From the NCBI GenBank assembly GCA_033558025.1, contig JAUCEF010000012.1:682001-746000 (forward strand): 64,000 bases of DNA. The letters run 5' to 3'. Positions 56,425 to 64,000 of this stretch are shown one piece after another. A program made the position numbers and the translations under genes. Positions within the stretch are counted from its first letter, which is position 1. Each line of letters begins with the position of its first letter. The notes below the pieces were generated by a model. It was not told the DNA's origin, ran no database searches, and saw nothing but the letters and a program-made list of their open reading frames with translations. The stretch comes from Phytophthora sp. 'mugwort'. Its lineage: Eukaryota; Oomycota; Peronosporomycetes; Peronosporales; Peronosporaceae.

Positions 56425-56493
56425 ACACAGTAGCTCAATTGGCTAGAGCAAGGCTTCGGCACTGAGATCCCTATTTGAACCGGGACGGTGTTA
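56425..56493 (+). ncRNA. tRNA-derived sequence (SINE head or tRNA relic)
   Basis: TAGCTCAATTGG at 56431 is a perfect Pol III A-box (TRGCNNARYNGG), followed by GCTAGAGC, which closes a D-arm with AGCTC. A weaker B-box, ATTTGAACC, starts about 41 nt later. A full cloverleaf and acceptor pairing do not form, so it is not called a functional tRNA gene. Confidence 0.3.
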
Positions 56494-56689
56494 TCGATCA
56501 AGAATGGTAGTTGGACCTACGTACGGGTAAGCACGCATGAGGACGGTTGAGCGCGGGTGAGGACGGCTGCTGCGGCGTGCGCGCGTGTGACCCGCGGCTG
56601 GGGTACCGACTGCTGGGGTGCAACTTCTGGTGCCATATGTGCACGCTGGTTGTTGTACTGTGGCACATGAAATGCATGCGAACTATGAT

Positions 56690-58242
56690 TTTATGTGTCT
56701 TATCTAACTCTCTTACGCGTGGCCTGTAACAGTGAGGGTGTAATGCGTCTGGACTGGAGCTGGTCAGCGACCCTACCAATCGCAAGGTGCCGCTTGTGGA
56801 TGACGATGCGCTCGTCCAATACACATGCCTTATGGAGTGGACGTAGCGCACGCAGAACCCTCCCAGCGCCTCTTGCATGAATACCCCTCGCCTTCAGAAA
56901 CGCTAGCATGGAAGCTTCAGCGCGGCGACCGTATTCTAGGACACGGTCTTTGTAGTCCGCCGCCTGCTAATCAAGTGTGAAACCTTCTTCGAAGGAAAGC
57001 TTCATTAAGGCAACGACGTGTCCAGACTCCGACTTCTTCTGTCGGTCCGCGGAGTCCCAGACATGAGGCACCCGCGTGTACCATTTGAACCACGCGTCGG
57101 ACAGGTTCGTAGCAGCTTTCTTTCGGCTTTTGGGTGGCGGTACTTGAGCTGACACTTCTTGTTATTGGCCTTGTACGTCGGCGACCGGGATTCCTGCAGA
57201 GTCTAAGCACTCCTCCATCCGAGCTACGAACAAGCTCTTGGGTGCCAAGCTCTTCATAAGCGGGTTATACTTGATCAGGTAAGCCGTCAGAATTCCGATG
57301 GCCTTGCGAGTCACGTTAAGCGCTTCCCCTCTTTGCAGGACGGAAAAAGTAAAAGATTGCAGGCGAGCGAGACGTTCCTGGGAACCGTGGTCAAAGACGG
57401 CGACATCAGCGAGCTTGGGGATTTCGTCGGGCCTCCATCCACTCAAGCCCGGGCAACCTTCCTGTCCTCGCGAGGGTGTTGAAGGCGTACGCGAAGCCAT
57501 TGTTCGTCTTCGACATATCCCACGAGCCACGATCGAAGATCCACTGCGTGGCCAGGCGTTCGTCTCCGTTCGCATGCTGAGCGCCGCCTCTGCGGAACGA
57601 GTGAGACGTCAGGCTGCTCGTTGCACCCGTCACGCGCTTCAGCAACCGGTTCACATACGCTTGAACGCCGTCTTCGCCACGGGTTGTCTTGTGGGCACAT
57701 GTGCCGGTTGCGCCGCAGGTGAGGGGGGTGCCCGTCCGCGTAGAAGCTTCAGCAGCACTCGTTAGCGAAGAAGCCAACTGTAGCAAATCGAGCAGCGGAA
57801 CTCCGGCGACCAGCTCCACGGCAGCAGGCGAGGGCAGCGCGGGGAGCTGGCTTAGCAAGGAGGTGGATGGTGCTTCCTGTATCACCGAGGCCACCGCTAG
57901 CGTGAAGATTGGGCAGGTGAGGAAGTCGTCGCGGTCGGGTACAAGCATCATGCTTTGCTCTTCGGATGTTTTCACGCGAAGCATGCGGATGTAGAAGACG
58001 TCGTCGGCCGACATGGTCACGTGCTGCTTGCCTATGTAGACGAGGTCCGAGGAACTCCCGGAGCAGTGCCACACTAGGCATGTAAGCGCAGCGTCTTCGT
58101 AGTCAGATGCCACTGCCGCCGTGGAGTAGAGGTGGAGCGTCAGCGACCGTAGGTCAACCTTCGTGCGTGGTGAAGCCTTGTTAATAAAGCCTCCTTTTTC
58201 ACGCTTCATGCAGTCATTTTCTAACGTTTTGCTCTCTTGCAA
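56690..58242 (-). pseudogene. Crypton-type tyrosine recombinase with GCR1_C-like DNA-binding domain
   Basis: The minus strand opens near 58242 and reads a 278-codon frame. It carries the tyrosine-recombinase core GVQAYVNRLLKRVTG, then HSFRRGGAQHAN at about 57603-57568 (the His-x-x-Arg catalytic pair) and WIFDRGSWDMSKTNNGFAYAF, where Crypton enzymes have their conserved Trp and catalytic Tyr region. After a frameshift near 57450 it continues LARLQSFTFSVLQRG...LTAYLIKYNPLM (57575-57162). It then reaches DAWFKWYTRVPHVWD, VALMKLSFEEGF and LRPLHKACVLDERI (57155-56700), a GCR1_C-like fold. This recombinase-GCR1_C order is the oomycete Crypton layout. At least two frame changes inactivate it. Confidence 0.8.
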
Positions 58243-58506
58243 GAAGTCAGCTTCGCTAGGCTGTCTAATATGAGGATTTCCTCAAACAACCTCAGTTTCA
58301 CATTTTTAAAGTAAGAGATCGCAGAGTTACGGGATAGCTTACCTTTCTTACATTTAAGCTTAGCTAGACAGATCGGCCCATCAGCGCCGCGACGTATTTG
58401 CCAGAATTATCGCTGAGAATGCACGCATGACTACATCCATGCTTATATTAGTGGGCCTTAGTTTTGGCGGCAGCAAAGCTGAAAGGAAGGTCCCTGCAGT
58501 TAAAAT

Positions 58507-59826
58507 ATGTCCAATCAAATACGGGCGAAACTGAGATCTCCTGTTAGCAGCAGCAGCAAGCGACCACACTGCTACAGATTCCTCATGCTGCGGACGTCAG
58601 GTCGCCCCAAGCTTAACAGGACCCTCCAGAAGCACCTTCACTACCGCCTTCAGACTCGGCGGCTGCTTGCACTGTACGGCATCGACAATACCGCAGAGGA
58701 CGAGCTAGATAACGCGTTGCTGTCTCACCTGCAGCTTGTGTTGCAGACGCGCTACGTAGCCCTTCGCGTTCAGGTCGCTCACACGCCACGCTTTGTCTGG
58801 TATCTCTGCAAATCCTCGGATCGAAACTTTCTGATCTCATTTCAAATGGAGAGATACTCCTTCCACAGACTATTGACATTCATTCAGGACCATAGTGCCT
58901 TCAAGGTGGTCGTAGGTGCCAAGATGATGGCCCCTAAGGCGTTCCAGTTGATGATATTTCCGAAGTATATCGGGTCGCTGGGTTCCGATGCCAGCATTGA
59001 CCAGATTGGTGTACGTTCGACGTAAGCGGTGGCGTCTGTTGCGACTACATTGATCGGTGCTCTCGTGCTCTGTTTTCTCTCTACGGCGACGTCGTGCGCT
59101 AGCCATCGGAAAGGGAACGCAAGAAAATTGCCGAGAGGATCGAGGACGAGTTTGATTTTCCAAAGTGCGTTGGATTAATAGATGGAACGCTGCTCCCGCT
59201 TGCGTTCAAGGCCGGTCTTAATGGAGGAGACTATCTCTGTCGGAGGGGGGCTACGCACCTAATGTATTGTTGTTTGCAATAATGATGCTCGAGTAACATA
59301 TTCATGTGCGGGTTGGACTGGACGCACTCATGACAACCGAGTTTGGAAGAATTCGGTTGTGTGTACAAATGCGTCAGAGCATTTCGTAGTGAATACCTTC
59401 TCGGAGATTCGGCGTTTACACCATCACGGATCATGGTTCCTGCGTTCAAGAAGCTGACAGGAGCCGCCATGATTCGGGAATGTGAATTTTCTAACAGAAG
59501 CTAGCCAACATTCGTATTCGAACTGAATATTGCATTGGTCTGCTCAAGGGCCGGTTCCAGTATTTCAGAGGGATACGCATCGTCATCATCAAAACGAGCC
59601 ACCTCAAGAGGATACTCCGGCTGTTCTTCTGTGGAATTGTTCTTCACAATCTTCTTTTAGAAGATCCGCTTCCTCCTGAGCTGGAGGATGCCGTCGCTGC
59701 AGAGCGTCGCCGTGCTGCACAGGTTCACGACAAACAAAATGATAACCTTGAGGCTAGTTCAGAAGAATGCGACGATCGACGAGAACAACTTTTCGATTAT
59801 CTTATAGAAAAAGATGGTCGTTTTTA
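58507..59826 (+). pseudogene. PIF/Harbinger DDE transposase remnant (element C)
   Basis: A 172-codon frame (58507-59025) gives the HARBI1 N-terminal helices (FQMERYSFHRLLTFIQDH, LMIFPKYIGSLGSDAS). Frame changes lead to CVGLIDGTLLPLAFKAG near 59160 (first catalytic Asp), EYLLGDSAFTPS near 59390 (second Asp), and IRTEYCIGLLKGRFQYFRGI near 59520-59570 (third catalytic Glu). An acidic tail ends at a stop at 59826. It is convergent with its likely partner at 59.9-60.9 kb. Confidence 0.8.
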
Positions 59827-59907
59827 AGGTTCCTTAATAGGAAGAAGTCCATCGATCTAACTTTCTAGAATTCCTTCGTCTCTCAGGCGCTTTCTACATC
59901 TCGCGAG

Positions 59908-60852
59908 TTAAACCTTCAACTGGATAACTTCTTTCTGTGCCTGGACACGCTCCTTTTTCGCTTGGGCTTCCAGTAAACGGACGCGGATCTTGGACTCCTG
60001 CTCGGCGCACTCAATACGGCGCTCTTCAAGGCTCGCAGTTTGCTTCATCTGCTCCCGCTGCATTCGTATTTTCGCATCATGGAGAACCTTTTTTTTCTGC
60101 TGCTCTTGCTCCTTAATATGTGAATACGCGGAATGAAAATTCGCCCATACTGCTATTGAAATCGATGCAATCGACTTTGACGGCCTAATGGAGGGGATGC
60201 GTTTGGTCCCAGACGCGGTGCTAGCAGTCCTGGATGGCGCTGATGAGCCGTTGCCTTCCGCGTCAGGATAGGCTTCGCTCTCCTGTGACACTTCGCTGTC
60301 TTCACGGCGAAATGCTTCATCTTCAGTCGTCAACGCCCGCCCTGTCGTTCATCACATCTTTTAGTTGATTATAGTGAGGACAATAAGATTTAATAGCTTG
60401 CTGAAGACTCTCTTCATTTGTGATGCCTGCTCCCGTGTTTACGAGGAAGTCGCAGGCCGCGCGGAAACTCTGCTCGAGCGAGCCAATCTTGGTGATCATG
60501 TCTTCAGGCTTTCTTGTGTGGGTTATACCCTTGGCGCGGATGAGACGAAAGATCCATGTCGCCAGAGAGGTTTTTGTGTCATCACTGTCTTTGTCCCCCT
60601 CTCCACTTGACGTAGTTGCCCTCAGCCGAGAGCCAATCCAGAAGAACGCTCATAGAACTGACCGACGAGTCGGGGCCGTCCGTCCCCCGTAGAGTGCGTC
60701 GAGTCACTTGGCCCTTTTCTTCGTAGTCTTCGGTGGCCCGATTGCTTCCACGGGGTTGGCCCACTCTTCTTCGGGTGTTCCTGGGAGGTGTTCCCGTGTG
60801 GGGCAGCTGCTAAACCAATAGCACCTGCTGCAGCGTCTTTTCCAGGATCCAT
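59908..60852 (-). pseudogene. Harbinger partner protein (element C), frameshifted
   Basis: An ATG near 60852 (MDPGKDAAAGA) starts a Lys/Pro-rich N-terminus. Downstream, in changing frames, come SGLALG, then KPEDMITKIGSLEQSFRAA, DFLVNTGAGITNEESLQQ and CPHYNQLKDVMNDR, a conserved block seen in oomycete transposon-associated proteins. The last frame (60333-59908) holds a long coiled coil (HIKEQEQQKKKVLHDAKIRM, ERRIECAEQESKIRVRL). It lies tail-to-tail with the transposase at 58.5-59.8 kb. Confidence 0.6.
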
Positions 60853-60892
60853 ATCCGGAGACGGCTTCCTTTTATCCTCGATCTATCTTCTT

Positions 60893-60957
60893 TCTTGCTG
60901 CCGAGGCTTCTATACTGCCACCGAAAACGTGGCAGTATAGAAGCCTCGGCAGCAAGA
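60893..60957. repeat. Perfect hairpin (29-bp arms, 7-nt loop)
   Basis: TCTTGCTGCCGAGGCTTCTA... at 60893-60921 pairs without mismatch with 60929-60957 around CGAAAAC. It lies about 40 bp 5' of the partner-gene start at 60852 on the minus strand, so it may be the end of element C or a leader hairpin. Confidence 0.85.
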
Positions 60958-61960
60958 TGAGACAGCGATTTTCAGCTAATCGAACCCCAGATCTACTCGA
61001 GGTCCACCGCGGTCTAACTTCCTGCTGCTAAAACGGAGACACACTGTTATCAGTTTGCAGCATTCGCTTATATGCACAGATTGCGGTGGCGCACGCTTTT
61101 TGCGTGTTGGCCGGGACAACACTAGCAAAGCTCATGCTGACTTGGTGTATCCTTTACTTTTTCGTCGAATGAAGGCGGGTGGCGACAGCTAGTGCAAACT
61201 GTCCTTGGCCTAGCCTAGAGTTGCGCCTAGTTGTCGGAACCGCGGTGATATTTAAGAAAACTGTTTTTGTCTTTACTTTTGTAATGGGGTCCACATATTC
61301 TGCTCGCGCTCCGACAAATATTTGTGGGAATGTGCGGGAACGTAAAACCTATGTTGAATGCACACTATTGGTTGGAATTTGCTAATAGACACGCTGTGAT
61401 TGGATAATGAGCGTATTTCAGTAACTAGTCCACAATCGTTCATCTCTATCTGTCGGAAAGATGTGTCTATTCATCCATGGGGGGGGGGGGGGAGGGGAAG
61501 CTTGGTCGCGCGTTTTTGCAGAGGCGGGCCCAGCGCCGAGCTCCTCCGCGAGCCGCGCATTGCACTCACCCGAACGTACAATCTCCATAGCACGAGCGAA
61601 GCAAACCGCGGGGGCGCCGGAGGGCGCCCAGCCAAGAGAAGCGCGGTTGGATCCTTTCATGCGGTTACCTACGAGACCTGAAATATGCCTAACTGCGACA
61701 GGTGGAATGCCAAAACTATACTTTAGCCAAGTCACCTTTTTGTAGGTGCTGGCAGGTCATTCCTCGGTGCTGAAACACTCGCTCGACAAGTACATTGCGC
61801 CTGTCACATATTAGCCGGATATATTGGTAGCGAGACCACTGAATATCTGCCATTTTGTTCCTAATTTTTATAAAATTCTGGTCAAATTACATAAGCAATC
61901 TTTAATTTTCAAATTCGAGAGAATACGACTAATACGGCGTGGGAGACAATATTACGAATA
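60958..61960. other. Intergenic with a 14-bp G run
   Basis: A run of 14 G at 61479-61492 interrupts otherwise ordinary sequence. Overlapping short frames around 61418-61745 have no recognised domain. Confidence 0.4.
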
Positions 61961-62900
61961 TTTTTTTTCTGAGTTGATCCCCCGTGTAGGAGTTGCTCCG
62001 TAACCCTCGCTGAAGGCGATGCATGCCCTTTTGGTCGGACGCGATCTTGGCCGCGAGGCCCTCGACAGACTCCTTGCACATTCTTGTGTATTGTTTGAAC
62101 GTGTCGTGATCGCACCTCCGATTGTATTGTGAGTGAATCGACACCAGCACGCGGGGATTGTGCGCTGAATTCCTCTGGATTTGTAGCCGAGGCTTGAAGC
62201 AACTTGACCAGAATCGTCGCTGAGATGCGGTCTGCTTGCATATCATGTTGATTAACACACCTATCGTAATGTCTAGAGGGGGTTTACGCCGAGCCTTGAG
62301 CAGACAAATGATACCAAAGCCTGGACACAGGAAGTGATGTCCTGAGCGATTCAGCATTCTCAGCGTTGGCATACCGTGCGGGTTTGTCTCGGACCACTTT
62401 AGTCGGATATGCACGGACACGGCTTCGTAAGAATTACTGGCGGCTATGCCGAAGCTGATGGGTACCACGACGTCCGCTGTCTTGAACGCAAACCATGCGA
62501 CTTTCTTTTTTTCGGAAGTGATTACTTAGCGCCGGAGAAGGAAGAATGACAGACACAACAACCCCCAGAATGCTTGGTCTGACGGCACCGTCATGTTGAG
62601 AGCCCTGTAGCAGGGTTTGAGCAGCCGTATTGACACGGGAGACTTGGAGCCGATGGGGTCATCGAGACAGAAGACACCTTTTAAGACCATGCGGATTTGT
62701 GGAATTTTTGATGAGAAAATCGAGTATGGCAGCCTTAAGGAAGTACAAGATCCCATGGAGCGTAGCTCCGATGGTGGCGCCCCGGATTAGACGGCCCGAA
62801 TCGTACCCGTGCTGGAACCAGTGAATAATGAGATCGGTGACATACTGCGGCTTGGTTTCCGAAGAGTAGCCGAGTAGGGCAGGTTGAGCTCCAAGGCGTG
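61960..62900 (-). pseudogene. Phage-integrase-like tyrosine recombinase remnant
   Basis: The minus strand reads YVTDLIIHWFQHGYDSGRLI and GATIGATLHGI (N-terminal SAM-like helices) near 62850-62760. Next come DQAFWGLLCLSFFLLRR near 62560-62525 (the usual site of the first catalytic Arg, followed by a stop), VHIRLKWSETNPHG near 62415, and CDHDTFKQYTRMCKESVEGL near 62110-62050 (the catalytic Tyr in QYTR). The His-x-x-Arg region is degraded to NPR/SPR. It is a different family from the Crypton at 57 kb, lacking the HSFRRGG and GCR1_C signatures. Confidence 0.6.
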
Positions 62901-64000
62901 AAACCCAGATTGTACTACGCCCTCAGCGATCCGCTAGTACTTGGTGTATGCAGGTTTTCCCGAGTCCGGGTGGGCAGCCTACACGCCAGGATTTTCGGCA
63001 ATGGGACAGGGTCACGCTGCGATGCGAATGTCTGGCCCATGGGCCTAATCGAACTAGTCGACGGAATGGCTGCATGGCACTCACCGCCATGTGTGACGAC
63101 CACGATGCGGGTGTGATCTCTGCGAGGTATCGTGCTTGAAGTCTGGTCAAGCCCTTAGTCTCAAGGAGGGCCGACATTGCCACGCGAGCTAACCGTTCTC
63201 TTAGAAGAACGGGCGAAGCAACACGAGCCCACGCACGAGACAGTGGAACGGTTCGCATAATCGTATGCCGCGGGCGGAGATCAGGGTGAATGGTCCAAGT
63301 GGAAGGTCTAAGTTCGGCGTCCTACCTATGACTGATCTAGGAACTGTTGTTCGCGCAGTATAGCTCTCAGTCGTAACTATTCCTTGAAGAACAGAAAGAC
63401 CTTAAACCAACTAAGAAATTGCATAATTCGTCTAAGCGTTCTTTCTAACCTCTAACTTTAAGATATCCCAAAACAAGACCGTACACGTAACATCCCGCAG
63501 ATAGCCGACGGTCAAGTGGAGGCTCGCGTCGTGAGCGGTTCGACCCACGAACGGTTATCTTAGACGTTCAACCTCTATTCTCGACGGTGAGACAGCTTAC
63601 TGCTTGAAGGAACGGATCAACGTGAAAGATGTACAAACGTGCTGGACCTTCGCGCATCGAGGCCAACCGGAAGTGTTCCAATGATCGGTATTCTCTACAA
63701 TTTCGCCCAGTGAAGCGTTCGCCCTCGAGAGAAAGCCGAAAATTGGGAAGGTGATGTCTACAGATGCCCTAGAAGCGGGGGCTGAAGCTGAATACAACGA
63801 CGACATCAGTGAAGCGATTGGCACAGAAGAAGTGAGACCTGCTGCTCAAGAACAAGAGAACTTTTCTATTTCGCGTTAAGCGTCCCAGAGCAAAAGCCTC
63901 GAGGGCCCCGGTACGGCTACTGGAAGCTCCGACAGCTCCTTTAATGAACACAGCGCGCCCCAGCTTGTCGACAACGGCTGGGTTGGACACGGAAAGGTCG
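62900..64000. other. No gene recognised at the right end
   Basis: Minus-strand frames to about 63250 may be upstream sequence of the recombinase remnant. A short frame at 63751-63880 on the plus strand (MSTDALEAGAEAEYNDD) is acidic but without domain. The window ends inside unannotated DNA. Confidence 0.35.

Noticed and set aside
56425..56493. A functional tRNA gene
   Set aside because: The A-box is perfect, but the acceptor stem and full cloverleaf do not form and the B-box is weak. Kept only as a tRNA-derived sequence.
1..64000. CRISPR array, rRNA genes or bacterial operons
   Set aside because: No regular spacer-repeat pattern, rRNA-like sequence or ribosome-binding-site spacing was seen; the window is eukaryotic.

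Overview
The window looks like nuclear DNA of an oomycete, most likely Phytophthora or a close relative. Several genes carry initiator-type core promoters resembling the oomycete Inr+FPR consensus, introns are short (68-107 bp) with GT/AG ends, and coding sequence is GC-rich at third positions. Secreted cysteine-rich and mucin-like proteins lie in gene-sparse DNA full of decayed transposons of kinds typical of oomycetes: PIF/Harbinger, Crypton with a GCR1_C-like domain, hAT, MULE, Tc1/mariner-like, pogo, copia, and a LINE with an RNase H domain. There are no prokaryotic features, rRNA genes or CRISPR arrays. The species cannot be fixed from the sequence alone.

Layout. 1-3.3 kb: two secreted proteins sharing an unrecognised 8-cysteine domain, one with three copies (+) and one with a single copy (-). 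3.7-4.5 kb: a foldback element with 222-bp inverted repeats. 6.1-8.2 kb: a broken hAT transposase. 9.9-10.6 kb: a PH-domain protein. 10.9-11.0 kb: a long hairpin. 11.5 kb: a tiny secreted peptide. 12.6-14.5 kb: a broken MULE transposase. 14.7-15.0 kb: an 18-bp minisatellite. 15.1-16.0 kb: a broken dioxygenase-like/zinc-finger gene.

18.1-28.5 kb is the best-preserved gene island. A secreted mucin-like/propeller-like protein (+) is followed by a four-exon AAA_26/DRTGG P-loop protein, a TIR-bounded transposon, a HAD hydrolase, and an inverted paralogue of the first gene (-). A third paralogue lies at 50.5-51.8 kb. The three share near-identical central blocks although their ends diverge, which suggests ectopic gene conversion.

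29.9-36.5 kb is a degenerate LINE on the minus strand (endonuclease, reverse transcriptase, zinc knuckle, RNase H), split by a hAT fragment. 36.75-42.44 kb contains a full-length Tc1/mariner-like element plus an inverted, truncated second copy. These 1.1-kb arms flank 3.5 kb that includes an OTU-protease-like fragment, and a perfect 58-bp palindrome marks the truncation junction. 43.5-45.7 kb: a Harbinger element. 46.3-48.6 kb: a truncated copia element, followed by a Tc1-like fragment. 49.9 kb: a pogo-like N-terminal fragment. 53.4-60.9 kb: two further Harbinger transposase/partner pairs and a Crypton. 62-63 kb: another tyrosine-recombinase remnant.

The intact genes do not form one pathway. 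The secreted proteins suggest host-facing or surface roles, and the transposon debris is consistent with a rapidly rearranging accessory compartment. All calls come from reading motifs; no database search was run.
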